Positions 26,901 to 35,296 of a stretch of DNA of 64,000 bases are shown in pieces (position 1 is the first letter of the stretch; the number at the start of each line of letters is the position of its first letter). Below the pieces are notes generated by a model, which was given only the letters and a program-made list of their open reading frames with translations, had not been told where the DNA came from and made no database searches. Made by a program: the position numbers and the translations under genes. The DNA is from Bdellovibrionales bacterium (GTDB lineage Bacteria; Bdellovibrionota; Bdellovibrionia; Bdellovibrionales; UBA1609). The stretch covers positions 25,719-89,718 of the forward strand of contig DAIDIG010000010.1 in the NCBI GenBank assembly GCA_027459485.1, given 5' to 3'.

Positions 26901-27416
26901 ATGGCGCAATTAAAGAGCAATATGATTCCTTTTATGACCGCGAAAGAACTAGACGAAACCGTGCAAGTGCTCGCGCGCCAAATCGAAAAGGACTACCCAG
27001 AACAAGAGATTGTGATGATTTGTCCTCTCAAAGGATCCTGTCTGTTTGTTGCTGATCTTGTGCGTAAGCTTCGTCAGCCTGTTCTCGTCGATTTTGTTCA
27101 CGTGACATCGCCAAAAGGAGAAACAGTTAGAATATTAAAAGATATTTCGATCGATATCTCCGGCAAACACGTCCTTATCGCAGAAGAAATCATCGATGCC
27201 GGCCGAACGCTCAGTTTTTTAAGAGCACGACTTCTTACGGCCAACCCAAAGAGCTTAAAGATTGTAGCGCTTTTAGATAAACCGGCGCGGCGCGAACTGC
27301 CGATAAAACCGGATTACGTTGGCCGAACAATCAACGACCGCTTTGTTATCGGCTATGGCATGGATAGCGAAGAGCTCGGCCGTAACTACAAAGATATTTA
27401 TAATTACGCGAATTAG
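26901..27416 (+). CDS. hpt: Hypoxanthine phosphoribosyltransferase
   Basis: The enzyme salvages hypoxanthine/guanine to nucleoside monophosphates using PRPP. The 171-residue protein has MICPLKGSCLFVADLVRKL near residue 38, the PRPP loop HVLIAEEIIDAGRTLSFL (about 94-111, the canonical form being EDIIDTGLT), and the base-binding FVIGYGMDSEELGRN near the end. ATG 26901 is supported by GGAGG 5 nt upstream; a GTG at 26889 would place that site inside the gene. It is convergent with rimO, and 26 bp separate the stops. Confidence 0.93.
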   Translation: MAQLKSNMIPFMTAKELDETVQVLARQIEKDYPEQEIVMICPLKGSCLFVADLVRKLRQPVLVDFVHVTSPKGETVRILKDISIDISGKHVLIAEEIIDAGRTLSFLRARLLTANPKSLKIVALLDKPARRELPIKPDYVGRTINDRFVIGYGMDSEELGRNYKDIYNYAN

Positions 27417-27442
27417 CCGCGTTTTAATTTAATGGTTGATGT

Positions 27443-28813
27443 TCAGACTATGCGCCCAACAATGTCATAGTCGTGACTCGCCGTAATTTCGACATCCACG
27501 AAATCGCCGACGCTCGCCTTACCTTCATTGATGTAAACCATTCCATCAATATCGGGGGCCTGTTGAGACGTGCGCGCCTTAAGCAAAAGTTCCGTTTCGT
27601 CGCTAAACCCTTCAACCAAAACGCGAAACACCTGCCCCACGAGACTTTTATGTTTTTCTCGGCTGATTTTACGTTGAAGCGACATCAGACGTTGATAACG
27701 CGTCTCTTTTGTCTTCTCATCAATTTGACCCGACATTGAACCGGCCTTCGTTTGCTCTTCAGGCGAATACTTGAAGCAGCCGGCCCGATCGAATTTTTGC
27801 TCTTCAACGAAATCTAACAACTCTTCAAACTGTTCATCTGTCTCGCCGGGAAAACCCACTATGAATTGCGTGCGGATAACAGCCTCTGGAATTTTATCTC
27901 GAATTCGATTAATGGCCGTCTCGATTTCAGCTTGAGTCATTCGCCGGTTCATTGCCTTCAGCATGTCGTCATTGATGTGCTGAAGCGGCATATCGAAATA
28001 CTTCACGAGGTTATCACGAGTGCGGATGAGCTCTACGAGATCTTCACTGATGCCGTCCGGGTATAAGTACAGCACGCGAATCCATTTGGCGCCTGATTCA
28101 TCCGACAAGGCCTTCAAGAGCTCATAGGGTGACTCGACGGCGTTGGCGTCCTGCCGGCGCAAATCCCAACCATAATCGGTAAAATCGTGTGAAATGACGA
28201 TTAATTCTTTTACACCGCCGGCAACGAGCAATTTCGCCTCAGCTACGACGGCTGATATAGTGCGCGATTGCAAATTGCCGCGAATAAGCGGAATGGCGCA
28301 AAACGCACATCTTTTTTTGCAACCCTCAGAGATTTTAATGTATGCCCGATGGCCTTGGGAGTTGATCCTCGGTGTTTCATCTTTTTGTAGATAAGTCGGC
28401 AGGTGAAAAAACCGCTTTTCGCTGTTGCCGCTTTCGCGGCCGCGCAAAATATCGGGTATATTTTGAAATTCGCCCGAACCCACAAACAGATCGGCTTCAG
28501 GTAAGCCTTTGACAAGTTCGTCTTTGTATCGCTGAGTAAGGCAGCCGGCGACCACGAGATTTTTTAGCCGCCCTGATTTTTTTAGCTCGGCCATCTCAAG
28601 AATTTTGTCGATCGATTCGCGCTTTGCATCTTCAATGAACCCGCACGTGTTCACGATTACAGTATCAGCTGATTCGGCATCTTCACTAACCGAATAGCCA
28701 TTTTTTGAAAGAGCGCCCAGCATGATTTCAGTGTCGACCAGATTCTTCGGGCAACCGAGCGACACAAAGTGAACGCGTTTTTTTGAAGAAGGCCCCGTAG
28801 ACGGTTTCATCAA
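27443..28813 (-). CDS. rimO: Ribosomal protein S12 methylthiotransferase RimO
   Basis: RimO is a radical-SAM enzyme with two [4Fe-4S] clusters that methylthiolates Asp of S12. The 456-residue protein has the N-terminal UPF0004 domain (VHFVSLGCPKNLVDTEIMLG, VNTCGFIEDAK, VAGCLTQRY with its cluster cysteines). The radical-SAM CxxxCxxC lies in ISEGCKKRCAFCAIPLIRG, and a C-terminal TRAM domain follows. The family-diagnostic GCPKN and SEGC distinguish it from MiaB. Its start overlaps the lolA-like stop by 4 bp. Confidence 0.95.
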   Translation of the reverse strand: MMKPSTGPSSKKRVHFVSLGCPKNLVDTEIMLGALSKNGYSVSEDAESADTVIVNTCGFIEDAKRESIDKILEMAELKKSGRLKNLVVAGCLTQRYKDELVKGLPEADLFVGSGEFQNIPDILRGRESGNSEKRFFHLPTYLQKDETPRINSQGHRAYIKISEGCKKRCAFCAIPLIRGNLQSRTISAVVAEAKLLVAGGVKELIVISHDFTDYGWDLRRQDANAVESPYELLKALSDESGAKWIRVLYLYPDGISEDLVELIRTRDNLVKYFDMPLQHINDDMLKAMNRRMTQAEIETAINRIRDKIPEAVIRTQFIVGFPGETDEQFEELLDFVEEQKFDRAGCFKYSPEEQTKAGSMSGQIDEKTKETRYQRLMSLQRKISREKHKSLVGQVFRVLVEGFSDETELLLKARTSQQAPDIDGMVYINEGKASVGDFVDVEITASHDYDIVGRIV

Positions 28814-29493
28814 TTGACCACCGTGACTTCGGCATTTTTGGGCGGAACAAAATTAAAAACGCTACCCGGCAAATTCACGGCAAAATCCGTGTGACTGAAT
28901 TTGAATTCAGTCTCGTTTTCAAGATCATCCGTATAACTGAGGTCGTCGATTTCTTTTTTTTGCGAATTCACTCGCAGCTCGATCGACTGGACTCCCTCTG
29001 CCGACTTTTTTTTCTTTTCTAGATCAACCGTGAGCTCGTTGCCTGCCTGCTTCTCAAACTTAATTTTGAACTGATCCCAAACGTGCTCATCGCCGAGGAA
29101 AAGCGCAATCGGAGCCTGACTTTCGCGATCCAGCGCTGCAGATCTCATTTTTAAGACTTGAGAGCCCCCGCCGAGTTCCTTTGGCGTCGGTGTCATGACC
29201 CAAACTATCGATCGATCGAATACGATTGTGGTAGGGTCCGGCGACTTTAAATCGACTCGGACACGGCCTTTAGATAAAGAAATCTCACCATCTGATTTTT
29301 TCGTTTGATCGAGCATGGATATTGTCACGGTTCGCTCTATTTTGCATTTCACACCTTTAGCGACTTGGTAGCGATGAACGACCGCTTTGAGAATAGAAAA
29401 GGCCCTACTGTTGCCGGCAACCGTCTGCTGGGCGTGACCCGAAGCCAACATGCTGATTAATAATAGAGCCGAGAAAACGACAATATTGCGCAT
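28810..29493 (-). CDS. lolA: LolA-like outer membrane lipoprotein carrier
   Basis: LolA shuttles lipoproteins across the periplasm from LolCDE to LolB. The 227-residue product has a Sec signal peptide (MRNIVVFSALLLISMLASGHAQ) and a mature half-barrel-type sequence: YQVAKGVKCKIERTV, SKGRVRVDLKSPDPTTIVFD, SIVWVMTPTPKELGG, then ELRVNSQKKEIDDLSYTD and a terminal VFNFVPPKNAEV. The final motif (F-x-F-x-P-P-x-x-A/V-x-V) is characteristic. The identity is moderate, so it could be a LolA paralogue. It lies between comF and rimO on the minus strand. Confidence 0.82.
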   Translation of the reverse strand: MRNIVVFSALLLISMLASGHAQQTVAGNSRAFSILKAVVHRYQVAKGVKCKIERTVTISMLDQTKKSDGEISLSKGRVRVDLKSPDPTTIVFDRSIVWVMTPTPKELGGGSQVLKMRSAALDRESQAPIALFLGDEHVWDQFKIKFEKQAGNELTVDLEKKKKSAEGVQSIELRVNSQKKEIDDLSYTDDLENETEFKFSHTDFAVNLPGSVFNFVPPKNAEVTVVN

Positions 29494-29512
29494 TGCAGAA
29501 TGTTATAGCCAA

Positions 29513-30217
29513 TCACCTCAAACCTCGCAAGCGGGGGCGGTTAAATAGTGTCCATATTTCAAAATGTGGAGGTTTACCGAGACATTTATAGGCATAGGCT
29601 GCGGTACTGCCGGTAGTGACGATATCGTCGACAAAAATATATAAAAATTCAGCTGATAACCTCGGCGTGCCTCGAAGACCCAATCTCTGGGCCGACCAGC
29701 GTTGAGCCAGAGATTTCGTCTTCTGTGCGCCCAGCCCGACCCTTTTGAGACACGGTAAATAAGTTGCGCGGGACAGATCTGCAATGTTCCACGCCAACTC
29801 TTCGGCATGGTCTCTATGCCCGTGTCCGCTACTTGGAGCGGGTACTATCAACCATGGCCGGCCAATTGTCTTTTCGATGGGCTTTCGCAACTCGGCTCGT
29901 AAGGTCAGCAATTCCGCCGCATAGGGTTCAAATATCGACGGCGGCCCACCGCCCTTTAACGAAGCCGCGAATAATCTAAAAAACTCGTGTTCGCGCTCCG
30001 TCCATTTGTAAAGAGACAAAATGGGGGTTCCATCTTGAACCCTAGCCCACTGCTTGTATTGCCGCAGTTTTGCGAAACGTTCGCAGGTTAAACAAAGGTA
30101 TCGTGTCGTGTCCGTTTTGGCGTAACAAATCGGGCAAACCCGTACACAACCGGACAACCAATGACTGAATTGAGTATTGAAATTCGCAAGCGACTCCATT
30201 ACTGAGCGCTGTTGCAA
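29513..30217 (-). CDS. comF: ComF-family phosphoribosyltransferase-like protein
   Basis: ComF proteins combine a zinc finger with a PRTase fold and are needed for DNA uptake in some naturally competent bacteria. The 234-residue protein has a four-Cys cluster in the first 45 residues (VCPICYAKT, YLCLTCERF) and a C-terminal PRPP-type loop FVDDIVTTGSTAAYAYKCL near residue 190. The TTG start at 30217 is supported by a GAGG 8 nt upstream on the coding strand. ATG 30199 has no good ribosome site. It follows rlmH by 23 bp. Confidence 0.85.
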   Translation of the reverse strand: MQQRSVMESLANFNTQFSHWLSGCVRVCPICYAKTDTTRYLCLTCERFAKLRQYKQWARVQDGTPILSLYKWTEREHEFFRLFAASLKGGGPPSIFEPYAAELLTLRAELRKPIEKTIGRPWLIVPAPSSGHGHRDHAEELAWNIADLSRATYLPCLKRVGLGAQKTKSLAQRWSAQRLGLRGTPRLSAEFLYIFVDDIVTTGSTAAYAYKCLGKPPHFEIWTLFNRPRLRGLR

Positions 30218-30240
30218 AACTCGGGCCTCAGAAATCTAAG

Positions 30241-30711
30241 TTACTCGTTGTGGTACGGTAGCCCTTTCCAAATCGAGAGCGCGCGATAGATCTGCTCGAG
30301 AGCGACGACGCGGGCAACGTGATGATTTAAAGTCAATTGCGAGAGCGAAATGCTCGCAGCCGCCCGTTTACGAACGCCTTCAGCAAAACCGTAAGGGCCG
30401 CCAATCGCAAAAATCATGCGGCCCGATTGACCCAAATTTTTCACCAGGTAATCGCTGAATGCGCGCGAATCGCGAAATATCGCACCCTGCTCATCGAACA
30501 GGATAAGTCGGTCATTGGATTTTAATTGTTTAAGGAGCGCCTTCGCTTCCGCCTCGCGTTTATCTTCGAGCTGCTCACGGGCGCGAGACGGCGATCGAAT
30601 TGCAAATTCTGAAAATGAAGCGAGAACAGAGATTTTTTTGGTAAATTCAGCCGCTGCAAGTTCGGCCCATTTCGATGTCTGCCCTTGAAAGTAATAGATT
30701 TCGAGCTTCAT
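30241..30711 (-). CDS. rlmH: 23S rRNA (pseudouridine1915-N3)-methyltransferase RlmH
   Basis: RlmH is a SPOUT-fold dimer that methylates pseudouridine 1915 in helix 69 of assembled 70S ribosomes. The 156-residue length is exact. KLEIYYFQGQ at the start, LFDEQGAIFRDSRAFSDYL, the SAM knot FAIGGPYGFAEGVRKRA (about residues 102-118) and a C-terminal ALEQIYRALSIWKGLPYH are all present. ATG 30711 is used; the frame opens at 30822 inside the upstream gene. It overlaps nadD-rsfS by 4 bp. Confidence 0.95.
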   Translation of the reverse strand: MKLEIYYFQGQTSKWAELAAAEFTKKISVLASFSEFAIRSPSRAREQLEDKREAEAKALLKQLKSNDRLILFDEQGAIFRDSRAFSDYLVKNLGQSGRMIFAIGGPYGFAEGVRKRAAASISLSQLTLNHHVARVVALEQIYRALSIWKGLPYHNE

Positions 30712-31790
30712 GGCAGTACGATCCGCACGGCCCCCTCCCACAAATTTTCGATCCGGTATTCTGTGCGAACGTAATCGAAAAATATGTGAATCATGAGTGT
30801 TCCGTAGTCGACGATGATCCATCGCCCCTCTTGCGCGCCCTCTGTGCTTTGCGGATAAATATCAAAATCATCGCGCGCCTGTTTGACTATGCTTTCAGCG
30901 AGCGCGCGAGTGTGACGCGTACTTGTACCGGTCATTACAATCGAAAATTCTGCCGGCTGACTGAGTTCGCGCAGATCGTAGCATTGAATGTTAATGCCCC
31001 CATGATCGGCCGCTACCTTAGCGCAATATTTTGTGAATTGACGATAATCATCAACTTTTTGGTCGCGCGGAGTATAAAGTGAATTTTCACTTATGTATTG
31101 AATGACTGAAGCGGGAGTCAAATGTTCAACACTTTCGCCGCGTCGAAGTTTTCGGCGGATATCTGAGGCCGACACGTCAATATCTCGAAGAGTGACAAAT
31201 TGAATTGTCTTTTTTGAATTGAGCTGCCCGCGAGATCCGCGCAACGCTTTGAGTTCAGCTTGAAGCCAGCCGGGCAGTCGCTCCTTTGATAACTTGAACT
31301 CGTATCCTGGTCGCGTCGTGACAACCAGATGTACAAGCGTCAGAAGTTTTTCATATTCTCGCCAACCGTTAAAACCGTTGAGCTGGTCGGCGCCCATACA
31401 AAGGTAAAACTCGGCTCCGCGCATTTTCGTCTTGAGTGCCTTAACTGTATCGATCGTGTAGCTCAGACCCCCACGCTCGATTTCATCTGCGACAACTCGC
31501 ACTGACGGGAAGCGCTCTAAATCGTTTAAAGCTCGTCGTGCCATTTGTATTCGGTGCTCACCACCGGCTGCGCAAACGCTCAGACGAAACGGATTTTGAT
31601 TGGCGGGAATAACGAGAATCTCGTCAAATTTCAATTGGGCCTTTAGCGATTCAATCGAATTGAGATGGCCGTAATGAATCGGATCAAACGTGCCGCCGAA
31701 AATGCCTATCTTTTTAAGCTTTTTTGCGCGCGCGGGCGCGACCCGTTTTCGTCGCGGCGGCGTCTTTTTTTTGCTCTTCTTTTTCATCAA
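30708..31790 (-). CDS. nadD: NadD-RsfS fusion: nicotinate-nucleotide adenylyltransferase plus ribosomal silencing factor
   Basis: The 360-residue frame joins two usually separate neighbours. Residues about 26-245 are NadD (nicotinate mononucleotide to deamido-NAD): GGTFDPIHYGHL (32-43), YLCMGADQLNGFNGW and DIDVSASDIRRKL. Residues about 248-360 are RsfS (L14-binding factor that blocks subunit joining): FSIVMTGTSTRHTRALAESI, then GRWIIVDYGTLMIHIF and YRIENLWEGA. No stop or start separates them. The N-terminus (residues 1-26) is almost all Lys/Arg/Pro and overlaps the 3' end of obg by 77 bp in another frame; there is no later ATG, GTG or TTG before the NadD fold, so this start is forced. Confidence 0.9.
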   Translation of the reverse strand: MMKKKSKKKTPPRRKRVAPARAKKLKKIGIFGGTFDPIHYGHLNSIESLKAQLKFDEILVIPANQNPFRLSVCAAGGEHRIQMARRALNDLERFPSVRVVADEIERGGLSYTIDTVKALKTKMRGAEFYLCMGADQLNGFNGWREYEKLLTLVHLVVTTRPGYEFKLSKERLPGWLQAELKALRGSRGQLNSKKTIQFVTLRDIDVSASDIRRKLRRGESVEHLTPASVIQYISENSLYTPRDQKVDDYRQFTKYCAKVAADHGGINIQCYDLRELSQPAEFSIVMTGTSTRHTRALAESIVKQARDDFDIYPQSTEGAQEGRWIIVDYGTLMIHIFFDYVRTEYRIENLWEGAVRIVLP

Positions 31791-32820
31791 AAACCATTTC
31801 TCCCATGAGTTTAACCAGCACGTTTAAATTTTTGCGAGTCACGGCCGAAATCGATACGACCTCGATGACATTGATTTTACCGGCCGACTTAAATTTTAAA
31901 AATTTGGCCGTGAGTTTTTCAATTTCTTCGCTTGAAAGCACATCTGTCTTATTGAGCGCCACGATTTGCGCCCGCGGGCTCAGCGGCGCGAAGTCTTCTT
32001 GATCGCGCATTGCCTTGTCGTACGATTTTAATTCGTCGTTGATATCTTTAAAATCCTGAACTGGATCTCGCCCGCTCACTCCGCTTACGTCGATCATGTG
32101 AACAAAAAATTTGGTTCGCTCGATATGCTTTAAAAACTGAATGCCCAGGCCGTGGCCCGAATGAGCGCCCTTGATGAGCCCTGGCATATCGGCCACGACA
32201 AAATTGGCGTCTTCGTCGAGGCGAACAACCCCAAGGTTTGGCGTGAGTGTTGTAAATGGGTAATCGGCGATCTTGGGGCGCGCCGCCGAAATTGCTGAGA
32301 TCAATGTTGATTTGCCGGCATTCGGGTAACCTATAATCCCCACATCTGCGAGAAGCTTGAGTTCAACATTCACGGTCGCGCTTTTACCCGGCATACCTTT
32401 TTGCGCTATGTCCGGTGCTTGATTCACGCTGCTTTTATAAAAAGTATTGCCTTTGCCGCCGATGCCGCCTTCAAGAAACAGGAATTCATCATCGACCGCT
32501 AAATCCCTAACGACGTGGTCGTTTGCATCTTTAATGACTGTGCCGGGCGGGACCATAATGATGAGATCTGTACCGTCTCGACCACTTCGATTTTGACTTC
32601 GGCCGGGTTCGCCATTTTCAGCGTGGTATTTAGTTTTTATTTTTAGATCGAGAAGTGAATGAAGCCGCGACGACGTTTTGAAAATAACATTGCCGCCGCG
32701 CCCGCCATCGCCGCCGTCCGGTCCGCCACGCGGGACGTATTTTTCGCGGCGAAAGCTCACGCAGCCGGGCCCACCTTTACCGGAGGCAACTTCGATGGTG
32801 ACCTCGTCAATGAATTTCAC
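31714..32820 (-). CDS. obgE: Obg/CgtA ribosome-assembly GTPase
   Basis: ObgE binds the 50S subunit and couples its assembly to GTP and ppGpp levels. The 368-residue protein has the glycine-rich Obg domain (VSFRREKYVPRGGPDGGDGG and further glycine runs, to about residue 158) and the G domain with GYPNAGKST, DYPFTTLTPNLG, DMPGLIKGAHSGHGLG and NKTDVL. A basic tail follows in place of an OCT domain. The tail is translated from the same DNA as the basic N-terminus of the next gene. Placement directly after rplU-rpmA is the usual bacterial order. Confidence 0.95.
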   Translation of the reverse strand: MKFIDEVTIEVASGKGGPGCVSFRREKYVPRGGPDGGDGGRGGNVIFKTSSRLHSLLDLKIKTKYHAENGEPGRSQNRSGRDGTDLIIMVPPGTVIKDANDHVVRDLAVDDEFLFLEGGIGGKGNTFYKSSVNQAPDIAQKGMPGKSATVNVELKLLADVGIIGYPNAGKSTLISAISAARPKIADYPFTTLTPNLGVVRLDEDANFVVADMPGLIKGAHSGHGLGIQFLKHIERTKFFVHMIDVSGVSGRDPVQDFKDINDELKSYDKAMRDQEDFAPLSPRAQIVALNKTDVLSSEEIEKLTAKFLKFKSAGKINVIEVVSISAVTRKNLNVLVKLMGEMVFDEKEEQKKDAAATKTGRARARKKA

Positions 32821-32841
32821 AGGTTTAAATTGATTCGACGA

Positions 32842-33117
32842 TTATGCTGCTGATGCTGGGGCTTGAGCGGCGTAAACACTTACGCGGAATTTTTGCTTAT
32901 TCACGCGCTCGAATTTCACCTGACCGGCAATAACAGAGTAAATCGTGTGATCGCGACCCATTCGAACATTGCGACCCATAAAAAACTTAGTGCCGCGCTG
33001 GCGCACGAGGATCGTGCCCGGCAGAACATTTTGCCCGCCAAACCGTTTCACTCCGAGCCGTTTACTTTCGCTATCGCGACCGTTTCGTGTACTACCCGCT
33101 GCTTTTTTTGATGCCAT
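32842..33117 (-). CDS. rpmA: 50S ribosomal protein L27
   Basis: L27 reaches into the peptidyl-transferase centre. The 91-residue protein begins [29 protein letters not shown], the N-terminal arm with conserved RNGRDS and LGVKRFGGQ. It then has [28 protein letters not shown] and ends with an Ala/Pro tail slightly longer than usual. It lies 15 bp after rplU and 21 bp before obgE on the minus strand. Confidence 0.97.
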   Translation of the reverse strand: MASKKAAGSTRNGRDSESKRLGVKRFGGQNVLPGTILVRQRGTKFFMGRNVRMGRDHTIYSVIAGQVKFERVNKQKFRVSVYAAQAPASAA

Positions 33118-33132
33118 ACTGTCAAACCTCTT

Positions 33133-33678
33133 TTATTTTGCCGACTTTTTTGTAGTGGCCGCCTTTTTTGTGGCGCCCTTTGCTTTCGCGCGCGGCTTGG
33201 CCGCAGCCTTTTTTGTGGCGGTTTTTGCCTTTTTCGCGACTGCTGCTTTTTTCTCTTTAGGCTTATTCTCTGTTTTTAGGGCTTCGTTGGCTCGTTGAGC
33301 CTGTCTTTCCAATTTCTTTGCCGGGTCTACGACAACAGCCGTCCGCTCTGCTTCGCTCACTTCACCCGTCGGGCCGTGAATCGCCTTTACAAAAAGCTCT
33401 GTGTAGTATTGTCGGTGCCCGTGCAGTCGGCGATAACCTTGACGACGTTTTTTCTTAAAAACGATAACCTTCGGCGATCGGGTTTGCTGGGTGACAACCA
33501 TTGTGACCTTCGCGTTTTTTACGGTTGGCTCGCCAACGTGAATTTGGTCGCCGCCAACCAAAAGAACCTCGTCCACTTCAAACTCAGCGCCTAGTTCACG
33601 GGGGAGTTTTTCAACGCGGAGGGTGTCTCCGGCGCGGACTGTATATTGTTTTCCGCCGGTGCGAATGATGGCATACAT
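33133..33678 (-). CDS. rplU: 50S ribosomal protein L21 with Lys/Ala-rich C-terminal extension
   Basis: L21 binds 23S rRNA with L20. Residues 1-102 are the complete domain (MYAIIRTGGKQYTVRAGDTL, then KVIVFKKKRRQGYRRLHGHRQYYTEL). From about residue 115 to 181 the protein continues as a Lys/Ala-rich, H1-like tail, nearly doubling the usual length of about 103. ATG 33678 is set by GGAGG at 33687-33691 on the coding strand, 8 nt upstream; a GTG at 33693 overlaps that site. It heads the rplU-rpmA-obgE unit. Confidence 0.95.
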   Translation of the reverse strand: MYAIIRTGGKQYTVRAGDTLRVEKLPRELGAEFEVDEVLLVGGDQIHVGEPTVKNAKVTMVVTQQTRSPKVIVFKKKRRQGYRRLHGHRQYYTELFVKAIHGPTGEVSEAERTAVVVDPAKKLERQAQRANEALKTENKPKEKKAAVAKKAKTATKKAAAKPRAKAKGATKKAATTKKSAK

Positions 33679-33728
33679 TTTTAAGACCTCCACTAAAAAC
33701 CGATTTCGGGATGCAATTTTAAGAGGTT

Positions 33729-33759
33729 AGTATCTGCCATGACGCGTAAGTTCTGTCAA
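33729..33759 (-). promoter_or_regulatory. Promoter candidate for rplU operon
   Basis: On the minus strand a perfect TTGACA (33759-33754) inside the end of rng is followed by GATACT (33734-33729, 4 of 6 for -10) after 19 bp. The long spacer weakens the call. It would give a leader of roughly 45 nt before rplU. Confidence 0.33.
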
Positions 33760-35282
33760 CTTCTTGAGCCGATCTCAATGTCAAATTGCTCGAGATGGAA
33801 GCCGGGTTCAACTTTGAAGGCCACCGAGTGCCCCAGTACGATCTCAGTTTGCTCAAGAGCCTCGGCTTCTTCCGCGTAAATCCAGTCGGCCACCTCAGAA
33901 TGGCAGTGAATGACTACTCCCCGGCCCTTATGGCGCAAAGCTTCTTTTTCAAGGGCCCGGAAGATCTCGTGGGCTACTGTTGCCTTTTGCTTAATATAAC
34001 CGCGCCCTTCGCAGTATGGACAAGGTTCGCATAGAGCGGCGATAAGACTCGGCCGATTGCGTTTTCGGGTCATTTCAACAAGGCCAAGATCTGACATGGG
34101 TGAAACGACGGTTCGAGCCCGATCCTTGGTTAACTCTTCTTTGAGGATGTTTAACACCTTTTCACGGTGGGCTTCCTTTTCCATATCAATAAAGTCGATG
34201 ATGACAATGCCGCCGCAGTTGCGGATGCGGAGTTGATGGGCGATTTCGCGGGCGGCCTCGATATTCGTCGTCACGATCGTGTCTTCGAGGTCGCGCTTGC
34301 CGACGAACTTGCCGGTATTCACATCAACAACAACAAGCGCTTCGGCCTCATCCACCACGATATACCCGCCTGATTTCAGCCAAATTCGCCGGCTTAAGGC
34401 GCGCTGAATCTCAAGGTCGATGTCGTACAGATCAAAAAGCGGCTTATCGCCCCGGTGTAAAAAAATCCGGTTTTTGAATTGCGGCAAAAACTGGCTCACG
34501 AAATTGAGCACTTTTCTTTGCACCGTCTGGTCATCGACGATCACGCGCTCCACCCGTTCATTCAGCAAGTCTCGCAGGGCGCGCAGTTCGACATCGATTT
34601 CGGCGTGAATGAGCCCCGGCGTTTTTTTCTTTTCATAAGAGGCCTGCACATCGGCCCACAACCTCGAAAGGTAGTCGATGTCGGCTAAAATATCGGTCTC
34701 TGAGGCACCCTCACCGGCTGTGCGAACGATGATCCCGCCCTGCGTGTGGGCACTTTCGACAATCTTTCGAAGCCTGGCGCGTTCGTTTTCATCTTCGATA
34801 CGGCGAGAAACTCCGCAATGCGCGACGGTGGGCATGTAAACGACTGTTCGCCCCGGCAAAGAAATGTGGGTGGTAATTCGCGAACCTTTTGTCCCCAGCG
34901 GGTCTTTCGCCACTTGAACGAGAAGATACTGGCCTTCTTTGATCAAGTCTTGAATTGGCGGATGCGTTTTATTCCCATCACCCTCGCCTTTTGGCTCGCC
35001 CATCGGCCGCGTATCATCGTCGTCTGCCTCTTCGAACGTGTCTTCGTTCGCCGCGGGGCCATTTATATCCCCCACATAAAGAAAAGCGGCACGGGCTAGG
35101 CCAATGTCCACAAAAGCGGCTTGCATCCCGGGTAATACGCGTAAAACTTTTCCCTTATAAACGGACCCGACCATAGTTGGTGAAAGTTTACGTTCTATTT
35201 TCAAATCGAGTAGAGTGCGGTCCTCAACATAGGCGACACGGGTCTGGCTCGAATGCACATTGATTAAGATTTCCGCGGACAT
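33756..35282 (-). CDS. rng: Ribonuclease G/E
   Basis: RNase G/E is an endonuclease that matures 16S rRNA and starts mRNA decay. The 508-residue size fits RNase G (about 490) rather than full RNase E with its scaffold tail. An S1 domain (LRVLPGMQAAFVDIGLARAAFLYVGD) is interrupted by an acidic insert of about 45 residues (EEADDDD, PKGEGDG). The catalytic region contains VVVDVNTGKFVGKRD and GGIVIIDFIDM, supplying the metal-binding Asp residues. The zinc-link CPYCEGRGYIK follows. Only 14 bp separate its start from the divergent pilT. Confidence 0.93.
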   Translation of the reverse strand: MSAEILINVHSSQTRVAYVEDRTLLDLKIERKLSPTMVGSVYKGKVLRVLPGMQAAFVDIGLARAAFLYVGDINGPAANEDTFEEADDDDTRPMGEPKGEGDGNKTHPPIQDLIKEGQYLLVQVAKDPLGTKGSRITTHISLPGRTVVYMPTVAHCGVSRRIEDENERARLRKIVESAHTQGGIIVRTAGEGASETDILADIDYLSRLWADVQASYEKKKTPGLIHAEIDVELRALRDLLNERVERVIVDDQTVQRKVLNFVSQFLPQFKNRIFLHRGDKPLFDLYDIDLEIQRALSRRIWLKSGGYIVVDEAEALVVVDVNTGKFVGKRDLEDTIVTTNIEAAREIAHQLRIRNCGGIVIIDFIDMEKEAHREKVLNILKEELTKDRARTVVSPMSDLGLVEMTRKRNRPSLIAALCEPCPYCEGRGYIKQKATVAHEIFRALEKEALRHKGRGVVIHCHSEVADWIYAEEAEALEQTEIVLGHSVAFKVEPGFHLEQFDIEIGSRS

Positions 35283-35296
35283 ATCCGATATGTCTT

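Noticed and set aside
33679..33700. CCG-AAAT-CGG hairpin plus T-run before rplU as an attenuator
   Set aside because: The stem has only 3 bp, too weak to support a terminator.
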